Below are positions 55,302 to 64,000 of a stretch of 64,000 nucleotides of DNA, piece by piece; the first letter of the stretch is position 1; every line of letters begins with the position of its first letter. The notes below the pieces were generated by a model. It did no database searches. It had not been told where the DNA came from and worked only from the letters and a program-made list of their open reading frames with translations. This DNA comes from Peribacillus deserti. GTDB taxonomy: Bacteria; Bacillota; Bacilli; Bacillales; DSM-1321. The position numbers and the translations under genes are program-made. The stretch is from contig NZ_JAFBFI010000016.1 in assembly GCF_016909175.1 (NCBI RefSeq), positions 1 through 64,000 of the forward strand. Direction: 5' to 3'.

Positions 55302-56405
55302 TTGACTAAAACATTACTAAAAGCACCATTTAGAGCCGACCATGTAGGAAGCTTCCTAAGACCTGAGAGACTCAAACAGGCCAGACTGAAAAAACAAAAT
55401 GGAGAAATAACAGCTGACCAATTGCGGAAAATCGAAGACGAAGAAATTATCCGCCTAGTAGCTAAGCAAAAAGAAGTAGGTTTACAAGCCGTAACTGACG
55501 GTGAATTCAGAAGGGCCTGGTGGCATTTTGATTTTCTGGCTGAGCTGGAAGGTGTCGAGTTATACGAAACAGAGACTGGCTTACAATTTAATGGTGTTCA
55601 AACAAAAGCACACGGCGTCAAAGTAACTGGGAAAATAGACTTTGCAGATCATCCAATGCTTGAACATTATCAATTTCTCCATGAAATTGCTGGAGACCAT
55701 ACTGCAAAGTTCACGATACCAAGCCCCAATATGCTTCTCCTGAGAGCCTCACTTGAAGATGGAGTATACGAAAGCAGGGAGGAGTTATTTGATGACCTGG
55801 TCCTTGCTTATCAAAAGGCCATTCAAGCCTTCTATGATGCGGGCTGCCGCTATCTTCAGCTGGATGATACATCCTGGGCTGTATTCTTTTCGGAACAAGG
55901 CAGAGAAAATATCATTGCACAAGGTGATGAACCAAAAGATCTTGCTGAGCTGTTTGCCCGTACTGTCAATGAATCGATCGCCCATAAGCCTGATGACATG
56001 ACAATCACTATGCACATCTGCCGCGGTAACTTCAAATCTACTTTTATGTCAAGCGGCGGCTACGATTATGTTTCTGAAATTATATTTGGAGGCTTAAACG
56101 TAGACGGCCTGTTTCTTGAATTCGATGACGAGCGTTCAGGAGGTTTTAACCCTCTGCGCCATGTAATTCGTGACGATCTGCAAATCGTATTAGGATTAAT
56201 AACATCTAAATTCGGGGATCTCGAGCAAGCTGAACAAATTAAAACCAGAATTGCAGAAGCAAGCCAATTTCTAGATATAAACCAGTTATGTCTAAGTCCT
56301 CAATGCGGCTTTGCCTCAACAGAAGAGGGCAATCTTCTAACAGAAGAACAGCAATGGGAGAAAATAAGACATGTTATTAAAATAGCTGGGGATGTTTGGA
56401 AATAA
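55302..56405 (+). CDS. YxjG/YxjH-like cobalamin-independent methionine-synthase-family methyltransferase
   Basis: 367 aa, the catalytic C-terminal barrel of the MetE family without the N-terminal domain. It starts LLKAPFRADHVGSFLRP, and zinc ligands fall in MHICRGNFKS (His, Cys) and SPQCGFAS (Cys). Paralogues YxjG/YxjH of B. subtilis are also S-box controlled; their exact methyl donor is unsettled, so a role in methionine formation or methyl recycling is inferred. The start is taken at TTG 55302, 9 nt after AGGGG; TTG 55293 abuts that site. Confidence 0.9.
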   Translation: MTKTLLKAPFRADHVGSFLRPERLKQARLKKQNGEITADQLRKIEDEEIIRLVAKQKEVGLQAVTDGEFRRAWWHFDFLAELEGVELYETETGLQFNGVQTKAHGVKVTGKIDFADHPMLEHYQFLHEIAGDHTAKFTIPSPNMLLLRASLEDGVYESREELFDDLVLAYQKAIQAFYDAGCRYLQLDDTSWAVFFSEQGRENIIAQGDEPKDLAELFARTVNESIAHKPDDMTITMHICRGNFKSTFMSSGGYDYVSEIIFGGLNVDGLFLEFDDERSGGFNPLRHVIRDDLQIVLGLITSKFGDLEQAEQIKTRIAEASQFLDINQLCLSPQCGFASTEEGNLLTEEQQWEKIRHVIKIAGDVWK

Positions 56406-56415
56406 GTGCATTAAA

Positions 56416-56446
56416 AAAAGACTCGATTTAGTTCGAGTCTTTTTAA
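56416..56446 (+). terminator. Terminator of the YxjG/H-like gene
   Basis: AAAGACTCGA / TCGAGTCTTT stem and T-run. Confidence 0.85.
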
Positions 56447-56530
56447 TTGTGGTAACTAGATTCCGGATTCTGTTAAGAATGGGGAAGATGAACTAGCAGT
56501 TTACCTTAGAATTACTTGCATATGTAAACG

Positions 56531-57031
56531 TGCTCGCAAAGTATATATTGTTGCTCGGCATTTAGGATGTCTGGTCGCAAGTAGGTATTTGGTGTAAACA
56601 TGCTCGCGTGATGAGTGTCTGCTCACAAGGTAGGAAGGGATGCTCTCAAAATCGGATTTTTGCTCGCAAGTTCATATGTTTGCTCACAATGTATGGGAAC
56701 TTGCTCACATGCTGGGTGTCTGCTCGCAATGCAGGGATTGTTGCTCTCAAATCCGGATATTTGCTCGCAAATAAAGTTTGTTTGCTCACAATGTATGGGA
56801 ACTTGCTCACATGCTGGGTGTCTGCTCGCAATGCAGGGATTGTTGCTCGCAAATACATTTATTTGCTCACAATGCATCGAAACCTACTCACATGAAGTGT
56901 GTTTGCTGGCAACTACATTTATTTGCTCACAATGTATGGAAACTTGCTCACATGAAGTGTGTCTGATGACATGGTGTGTCTCTGCTCGCAACGCGCGGTC
57001 TCTAATCATAAGAACTTAATTTTTGCTCACT
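56531..57031. repeat. Array B: TGCTCGCA words every 20 bp
   Basis: Non-coding. TGCTCGC/TGCTCAC/TGCTCTC words start at 56531, 56552, 56572, 56601, 56620, 56641, 56661, 56681, 56702, 56721, 56742, 56762, 56783, 56803, 56823, 56844, 56864, 56885, 56904, 56924, 56945, 56964 (decayed), 56983, 57003 (decayed) and 57024; from 56601 to 56983 the mean spacing is 20.1 bp. A 102-bp superunit of five words is repeated at 56681 and 56783. The word is the reverse complement of the array A word, 56 kb away. Several frames are open through it but these are products of the repeat. Confidence 0.9.
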
Positions 57032-57107
57032 AATCTTCAAGTGCCTTTTTTGCCCGCGCACTCACCAGAGCCTCTCCTCCGCATTGTTCCAGCCGCTCCA
57101 GCATCAT

Positions 57108-58059
57108 ATTTTAAATAAAGCATCATCTGGGAGGAATGCATGAACTCCTAATAATTAACAATCTGCGTTATTCGTAAATCGACTACGAGTGAAGCATAAG
57201 CACATGCTTCTGTTCTGGATATGTTATATAAGTCGGCCATCAGTCCAGCATTTCATTTAAAGCGATCCACATGGCTTCGTTCAGGTCTTCATGGATGCCC
57301 ATTGTAATCCATTCGTTTTTGACCTTAGCTCTTGGTGTGTCAATGGAAAAGTCTTTTAATACAGTGAGGGTCAGGTCAACTTTTTCCATAGGACATTCCA
57401 GAGCAGGTCCAGAAACTTCACCGCCCCTTGAAGTGCATGCCCGTCACCGGCAGAAAAAAGTCCTCCTTCAACGGTTATTGGCAAATATAAGGTGGTACCT
57501 GCCTGAAGTTCTTTGCAATCCAAATTCCCGCCCCAATTTCGTGGAACAACAGTAGAATGTTTTCCCTCCTCGGCTGGCGGCATACCCAAAATTCCCATAA
57601 ACGGGTTAAGTCTTACAGCGTAATCAAAATTGCCGAACTGGCTACTTCCTATCATATTTGTTTGATCGAGGGTAAAATCGAGGGTTATTTCATTTAACTG
57701 TTCTAGTCCCAACTTTTTGTTCCAATAGCTTGGAAAACCCCCAACTGATAACCATCCCCAGTTCCCTGGGACGATTTCATTTATTTTAATCTCAAGGGTA
57801 TCTCCAGGCTCAGCCCCATTTATATAAATGGGGCCGATAATAGAATGTCCAAATCGCTCCGGTTTTCTCTCCTCCATGATATCGGTAAATTTTTTTGGGT
57901 TTCCTCCGAGAACCGAGCGTTTTTTCTACTCCCCACGCTGCATCAAGCGTTTGAAGGATCACTGAGTTTCCCGAATTTATAATGGCGGCAGGATGAATAT
58001 CTTTACTAAAGAAGCCATTGTAATGTATCTCGGCTTGGTTTTAGATAATGCACCTTCAT
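57108..58059 (-). pseudogene. Decayed acetamidase/formamidase gene
   Basis: Fragments of one protein in the right order but in changing frames. From ATG 58059 (after GGAGG): HYNGFFSKDIHPAAIINSGN and TLDAAWGV; from 57877 to about 57400 an open stretch with HSIIGPIYINGAEPGD, NWGGNLDCKEL and VEGGLFSAGDGHALQG; then a shift to GEVSGPALECPMEKVDLTL and NEWITMGIHEDLNEAMW; another to DLYNISRTEACAYASLVVDL; another to GVHAFLPDDALFK. At least four frameshifts. The intact gene would encode an FmdA/AmdA-type amidase of roughly 310 residues, releasing ammonia from formamide or acetamide. A further helical fragment ending at about 57031 (minus) may belong to another lost gene. Confidence 0.85.
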
Positions 58060-58231
58060 GATTATCGCCTCCTATATCGTTACTTTAAGTAGTAATTTAT
58101 ATTACCTTTTGAAACAACAAAATATTTAATTTTTAATGAACTATCACAAAATAATGAACCTGGCATGCTTCTAATTTGTTACAATATAAATTGCCATAAA
58201 ATAGGCAAATACAGAGACACAGGGGAATTTT

Positions 58232-59020
58232 ATGAACAATCTTGAAAAAATAATAGAACTGGATTATAAATATCTTGAAACCTTTAGTAATAGAAAAGAT
58301 ACTGCATGGGGAGCCTTCTTTTACAATGTGAATCAGCCTGATTATTATGATGCAAATCATGCACACATTCATAAACCATGCAGCAATCCCCAAGCGGTAA
58401 TTCAAGAAGCCTTGGCTTTTTACCAGGAGCTTTCTATCATTCCCCGGTTTTATCTATACGATCTAGTAAATCAGCAGGAGCTGATATCTGAGCTTAAGAA
58501 ACAGAATTTTGGGTACGAAGAGCTTATTTCTCCGGTGCAATTATGGAACAATCAAATGCAGAATAAGAAAATAAGAGAATCAGTAACGATTGAAGAAGTA
58601 AATGACCATAATTATGAGGAAGCAATAAATATTGAAGGAAGCATAAAGGAATTAGGCGGTGAAGTTAGAGCAAAAGCCTTTGCTGAGGAATACAAGCATG
58701 AAGAATATACTCATTATCTCTTAAGATATAATGGTGCGGCCTGCTCAACCGCTTGTATCTTTGAACATGATCATCAAGCAAGAATGGAAAATGTAGCTAC
58801 ATTAGAAGAGTATCGGGGAAGAGGATTAATTGGAGAACTAATTACATACATACAGCAAGAAGTGTCAAAAAGGGGATTGAGCCATCTCTGGGTGTTTCCA
58901 ATAACAGAAGCTGTCGAAAAAGTGTACTGTAAGAGCGGATTTGAGACAATAGCAAAGCTTAAGACTGGGCATGCTTTTTTAGGCGGAAAGAGCATTCAAG
59001 AGATTAGAGAAGGGGAATAA
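58232..59020 (+). CDS. GNAT-family N-acetyltransferase
   Basis: 262 aa. The GNAT domain is C-terminal (about 118-262): ARMENVATLEEYRGRGLIGELI is the acetyl-CoA site and HLWVFPITEAVEKVYCKSGF the B motif. The N-terminal 110 residues (WGAFFYNVNQPDYYDANHAH) are a less conserved region. Substrate unknown. ACAGGGG lies 8 nt before the ATG. Confidence 0.87.
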   Translation: MNNLEKIIELDYKYLETFSNRKDTAWGAFFYNVNQPDYYDANHAHIHKPCSNPQAVIQEALAFYQELSIIPRFYLYDLVNQQELISELKKQNFGYEELISPVQLWNNQMQNKKIRESVTIEEVNDHNYEEAINIEGSIKELGGEVRAKAFAEEYKHEEYTHYLLRYNGAACSTACIFEHDHQARMENVATLEEYRGRGLIGELITYIQQEVSKRGLSHLWVFPITEAVEKVYCKSGFETIAKLKTGHAFLGGKSIQEIREGE

Positions 59021-59309
59021 ATAAGAGTGTCGGCTATTGGAAGATGTTTAGAGTCGAATATTTCAAGAGACATCGTAACGAATATACCCTTTAGTTTCTA
59101 CCCGGATCCTTCCTGGGCAAGCCTCTTTATTTAAAGTTCAATTTACGGGCTATACATCTTCTAATACTTTAGGCTGGCAGTATTTAGGCAAATATATTAC
59201 TCTTATGTAGTAAAACTTCTGTTATACATATATCCACGAAGATTATGCCTATATGGAGTGCTTTTTTGCTAATGCCAATGGGCACTCTAGTGGAGTAAGG
59301 AGAATAAGC
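59021..59309. other. Gap between GNAT and DMT transporter genes
   Basis: About 290 bp; no gene or known element recognised. A frame joined to the downstream gene is open from 59253 but without a ribosome binding site. Confidence 0.35.
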
Positions 59310-59744
59310 ATGAGAGTTCTTTTTCCGGTATTAGCCTTTATTGGCGGTATAGCCATCGCTTTTCAGGCACAGATAAATGGAGGATTGGGTAAGAAAGCTG
59401 GGTCAATTGAGGCTGCATTTATATCATTTTTAATTGGTACAGCAGCATTATTCTTTGTAACCATCTTTTTTGGGAAAGGGAATATGCTTGCTGCCGGGAC
59501 GGTTCCGAAGTGGCAGCTTTTAGGCGGACTTCTAGGAGCATTTTACGTTTTTATCATGGTAGTTACCGTGCCTAAAATAGGAGTGGCCTCTACTTTTATA
59601 GCCGTAATTGCTGGACAAATGATCATTGGAGCGATAATCGATCATTTTGGGCTTATGGGTGGAATCAAGGATCCGATTAGTACAAAAAAAATTGCAGCCT
59701 TCCTGCTTCTGTTTGTTTCTCTTTATTTATTTAATAAAAAATAA
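59310..59744 (+). CDS. YdcZ/DUF606-type DMT transporter subunit
   Basis: 144 aa, five predicted membrane segments: FPVLAFIGGIAIAFQAQING at the start, LIGTAALFFVTIFFGKG, KWQLLGGLLGAFYVFIMV, GVASTFIAVIAGQMIIGAIIDHFG and AAFLLLFVSLYLF. This half-size YdcZ-like protein of the drug/metabolite superfamily probably dimerises. Substrate unknown. The start ATG 59310 has TAAGGAGA 6-7 nt upstream. Confidence 0.87.
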   Translation: MRVLFPVLAFIGGIAIAFQAQINGGLGKKAGSIEAAFISFLIGTAALFFVTIFFGKGNMLAAGTVPKWQLLGGLLGAFYVFIMVVTVPKIGVASTFIAVIAGQMIIGAIIDHFGLMGGIKDPISTKKIAAFLLLFVSLYLFNKK

Positions 59745-59750
59745 TTATTG

Positions 59751-59786
59751 AATTAAGAGATCTTTTTAAAAGGATCTCTTAATTTA
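59751..59786 (+). terminator. Terminator of the YdcZ-like gene
   Basis: AATTAAGAGATC / GATCTCTTAATT stem with T-rich tail. Confidence 0.75.
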
Positions 59787-59868
59787 TAATAAACATTTTC
59801 TGAATTTTTCAACTACTCAATGAGTACAAGTATTTCAGAACAGTGAAGACTAAAAAGGGGGAAGATGG

Positions 59869-61041
59869 ATGGAATCTTATAGTTACTTTTGTTCAACACA
59901 GATTGAATTTGGCGAGGGCAAGTCAAAGCACCTGCCGGAAATGCTGCAATTCCTGCATGCTGGATCTAGTTTGCTTGTAGTTAGTGATCCAGGTGTTATC
60001 CGTGCAGGACTAGTTTTACCAATACAGAGATCGCTGGAAACTGCAGGGTTTAAGGTAACCCTTTTCGATTCAATTGCCCAAAATCCCAGAGACACCGATT
60101 GTTTAGCTGGTGCAGAGCTTTTTCGTCGTTCAGCAGCTGACGCTGTAATCGCTATCGGCGGAGGGAGTGCAATGGATACTGGCAAAACGATTGCCTTATG
60201 CGGGCCGAATGGCGGAATACCATCTGATTATGCTGATGGCTTGCGTCCATATTCTAAAATAGCCCCGATAATCTGTGTTCCGACTACTTCCGGGACTGGA
60301 TCTGAAGTTACTCGTTCTGCTGTTATTACGGAGCAGGCAACACATCGAAAAATGACACTTAAGCATGCCCTTTTAAGGCCCATATTAGCGGTCCTTGACC
60401 CTCTGCTTACTTATAGCGTACCGCCGAGTGTAACTGCTGCTACCGGAGTTGACGCTCTAGTCCATGCTATAGAAGGGTATACCTGCAAAGTATCTAACCC
60501 TATATCTCAGGCTCTTGGCGCTAGTGCGATGAGGAAAATTGTTGGATCTCTCCCTGATGTATATCAGTATGGCGCGAACCGAGAAGCACGTAAAGAAATG
60601 CTAGAAGGAAGCCTGCTTGCCGGTTTGTGTTTTGGATCGGCAGATGTTGCAGCTGTCCACTGCCTGGCAGAAGCATTAGGCGGTCTTTATGATACTCCGC
60701 ATGGTGTTGCAAATGCAGTATTCCTACCATATGTTCTGAGGTTTAACGCAGAAGAGAACAAAGAAATTCACAGCAGGCTTTCAAAAATCATGGGCTTTGC
60801 TGAAGAGTCTGAAGAGGAAGATCAAGCGGTGTCGAAACTAATTACTGGCATTCAAGATTTTGTATACTCCCTTGATATCCCGCATCTTAAAGACCTTCCG
60901 GGAATAAAAGAAGAAGATTTTCCGCGTATAGTTGAACTAGCCTATAACAACGGATCTACTCAAAGTAATGTTAGATCCGTTTCGAGAAGCGATTATCTCC
61001 AAATTCTTACACATGCTTACTTCAGCAAAGTGAGCCATTAA
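59869..61041 (+). CDS. Iron-containing alcohol dehydrogenase
   Basis: 390 aa, type-III NAD(P)-dependent alcohol dehydrogenase. NAD-binding GGGSAMDTGK, TTSGTGSEVTRSAVI, and the metal ligands in DALVHAIEGY and PHGVANAVFLPYVL (Asp and His residues of the expected series). Alcohol substrate unknown. AAGGGGGAAG precedes the ATG. Monocistronic. Confidence 0.92.
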   Translation: MESYSYFCSTQIEFGEGKSKHLPEMLQFLHAGSSLLVVSDPGVIRAGLVLPIQRSLETAGFKVTLFDSIAQNPRDTDCLAGAELFRRSAADAVIAIGGGSAMDTGKTIALCGPNGGIPSDYADGLRPYSKIAPIICVPTTSGTGSEVTRSAVITEQATHRKMTLKHALLRPILAVLDPLLTYSVPPSVTAATGVDALVHAIEGYTCKVSNPISQALGASAMRKIVGSLPDVYQYGANREARKEMLEGSLLAGLCFGSADVAAVHCLAEALGGLYDTPHGVANAVFLPYVLRFNAEENKEIHSRLSKIMGFAEESEEEDQAVSKLITGIQDFVYSLDIPHLKDLPGIKEEDFPRIVELAYNNGSTQSNVRSVSRSDYLQILTHAYFSKVSH

Positions 61042-61047
61042 ATAATT

Positions 61048-61088
61048 AAAAAGCACATCTCAAATTCAAAGGGGGTGTGCTTTTTTGG
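61048..61088 (+). terminator. Terminator of the alcohol dehydrogenase gene
   Basis: AAAGCACA / TGTGCTTT stem with longer loop and six T. Confidence 0.65.
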
Positions 61089-61326
61089 ATAACTGTGCTT
61101 GGATATCAGAATCTCTGCTTTAAAAACTAATGCAATTGAAATAAATAAGCAGCTGCGTGCAAGCACCTTGCCTCGAAAAACAAAAGCCATGGTGAAAAAC
61201 TTCGGACACAATTCAAGCTGGCTTGACATAATATTTTAGTAAAAGCATGAACCATTTTGGATCTAAAGCGATATTCTATTATTAACGTAGAAAAAATTAA
61301 ATAATTACAGGTGGGATCCACATAGT

Positions 61327-62559
61327 ATGGACACTATTGTGTTTGTTAGTGCAAATAAAACCGGGTCAAGCAGAGATGCACTAAAAGCAGCAAAAAGGCT
61401 TGGATTCCAGACCATATTGCTCACAGATAAACCGCATTTTATGGATCATCATAAGGATTTTTCCGAGGTTGATCAAATCATTTTAACGAATCTGCGGGAC
61501 TTCGACGTTTTAAGAGGAAAGATAATGGAACTTCAGAGGTCTGGAAGTGTAATAAAAGCAATCATGAGTTTTATTGATCCCTTTGTTCATACAAGTGCCG
61601 CTTTGGCGGAAGAATTCTGCCAGACAGGTGTTCCTTCAAAACCGATACGTTATATGGAGGATAAAGTATTAACTCGAAGCCTTCTTTCTCATCTTTCTGT
61701 ATCACCTTACTATCAAATATATAACCCAGAAAATCCCATGGAGCCTTTTGTAAATCTTCAAGAAGAACAATTCCCCCTTATTGTAAAATCCCCTTCTTCG
61801 GCAGGATCTCGCGACGTATTGTTAGCGAATAACAGGTCGCAGTTATATTTATCCTTAAAAGAGCTGCTGGCGAAATATGAAAATAAGCCTATATTAGTGG
61901 AGAAATTTCTATCCGGCCCTCAATATTTAATTGAAGTGGTTGTTTATAATGGCAACATCAATGTAGTGGCTATTATTGAACAGGAGGTCACTTTTTTTAA
62001 AAGATTTATTATAACAGGTTATTGTTTGCTGCCTGAAGTGGACAAACCTTTCTATGATGATTTATACAAAAGCATCCAAGCTATTGTACAAGCTTTTCAA
62101 ATGGAGAATGGAGCGTGCCATCTCGAAATGCGATTAGTTGATAATGAATGGAAGTTGATTGAAGCCAACCCCAGGATAGCAGGAAGCGCTATGAACCGAA
62201 TAATCGAGATCGGATGCGGAATTAAACTTGTAGAAGAAACCATTCAGCTTTTCTTAGGGAATAAACCCAATCTTACAAAAAAACACAGCAAGTTTGTTTA
62301 TGCGCACTATTTCACAGTTGAAACAGAAGGAAAGCTGCTAAGTGTATCAGGCGATATGGAAGCATCCAAATCTCCAGGTGTAGAAGAAGTTTTTATAAAA
62401 TCCAGGGTAGGAAAGGCTGTACGTCCCCCAATAAGGATGGGAGACAGGTATGGGTATGTAATCGCATCATCAAAAAACAAAGAGGATGCAAAACGTATAG
62501 CATTGGAGGCAGCACAGAAGGTACATTTTGAAATCAGTACTAAAATCAAAGAAAATTGA
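61327..62559 (+). CDS. ATP-grasp domain protein
   Basis: 410 aa. N-terminal Rossmann-like part (VFVSANKTGSSRDALKAAKRLGF), ATP-grasp core (about 110-310) with PLIVKSPSSAGSRDVLLA (nucleotide loop), ILVEKFLSGPQYLIEVVVYNG, and the metal-binding CHLEMRLVDNEWKLIEANPR; then a C-terminal domain. These enzymes join a carboxylate to an amine or thiol through an acyl-phosphate. The substrates are unknown: no peptide-synthesis, spore-coat or biosynthetic partner genes adjoin it. AGGTGGG lies upstream of the ATG. Confidence 0.87.
   Translation: MDTIVFVSANKTGSSRDALKAAKRLGFQTILLTDKPHFMDHHKDFSEVDQIILTNLRDFDVLRGKIMELQRSGSVIKAIMSFIDPFVHTSAALAEEFCQTGVPSKPIRYMEDKVLTRSLLSHLSVSPYYQIYNPENPMEPFVNLQEEQFPLIVKSPSSAGSRDVLLANNRSQLYLSLKELLAKYENKPILVEKFLSGPQYLIEVVVYNGNINVVAIIEQEVTFFKRFIITGYCLLPEVDKPFYDDLYKSIQAIVQAFQMENGACHLEMRLVDNEWKLIEANPRIAGSAMNRIIEIGCGIKLVEETIQLFLGNKPNLTKKHSKFVYAHYFTVETEGKLLSVSGDMEASKSPGVEEVFIKSRVGKAVRPPIRMGDRYGYVIASSKNKEDAKRIALEAAQKVHFEISTKIKEN

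Positions 62560-64000
<1,441 letters not shown>

Noticed and set aside
56608-57019. Repeat-protein genes with Cys/His-rich products across array B (both strands)
   Set aside because: Frames are open only because of the repeat; word spacing of 20 bp is not in phase with codons, there is no ribosome binding site, and several overlapping frames look equally open.
57271-57555. Plus-strand gene at the formamidase pseudogene
   Set aside because: Antisense to readable formamidase fragments; no ribosome binding site.

Overview
The window looks like chromosomal DNA of a low-GC, endospore-former-like Bacillaceae bacterium (Bacillus sensu lato). The evidence is AT-rich DNA, strong GGAGG ribosome binding sites, Rho-independent terminators after most genes, a SAM-I riboswitch, tandem tryptophan T-boxes, and Bacillus-type families (YdjO, YckD/DUF2680, YozG/YoaS-like pair, NrnB-like DHH protein, YxjG/YxjH-like methyltransferase). 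No rRNA, tRNA, prophage, insertion sequence or CRISPR array was seen.
Layout. 1-510: a non-coding array of a short word repeated every 20 bp. 627-3469: a small unknown gene, a lone arginine deiminase and an Asp-box lipoprotein. 3901-8693: a four-gene fatty-acid degradation operon (SDR dehydrogenase, acyl-CoA dehydrogenase, thiolase, acyl-CoA ligase) behind a FadR-like palindrome. 8733-10066: a metallo-beta-lactamase-fold hydrolase and a small unknown gene. 10673-17492: a NarL-type two-component system followed by two paralogous secreted subtilisin-like proteases, the second with SLH-like cell-wall modules. 17876-27404: YckD-like secreted protein, DUF2339 membrane protein, Nudix hydrolase, chemoreceptor with a SigD-type promoter, NrnB-like nuclease, GNAT, DinB, an FtsH-like protease and Dps. 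28014-33559: GH36 alpha-galactosidase, orphan HicB-like protein, YdjO-like protein and an oxidoreductase/MFS pair.
33613-40722: a complete trpEGDCFBA operon under a good sigma-A promoter and two Trp T-boxes in series, so control is by tRNA-Trp rather than TRAP. 41201-48206: a decayed glyoxalase-like gene, ABC exporter, DUF2975/XRE pair, asparaginase, LrgA/LrgB pair, alpha/beta hydrolase. 48405-54966: amidase, sugar isomerase-like protein, GNATs, cyclophilin, a 125-bp GC-rich repeat, EamA transporter, Ohr, and a likely small RNA. 55054-56405: SAM riboswitch plus YxjG/YxjH-like methyltransferase. 56531-64000: a second large 20-bp word array, a decayed formamidase gene, GNAT, DMT transporter, iron alcohol dehydrogenase, ATP-grasp protein and the start of a tyrosine phenol-lyase.
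The most unusual signal is in the non-coding DNA. Five separate intergenic regions (1-510, about 24869-24955, 30611-30720, 40976-41115, 56531-57031) are each built from one short word repeated at about 20-21 bp, with a different word at three of the loci and the same word, in opposite orientation, at the two largest. I know of no described element with this design.
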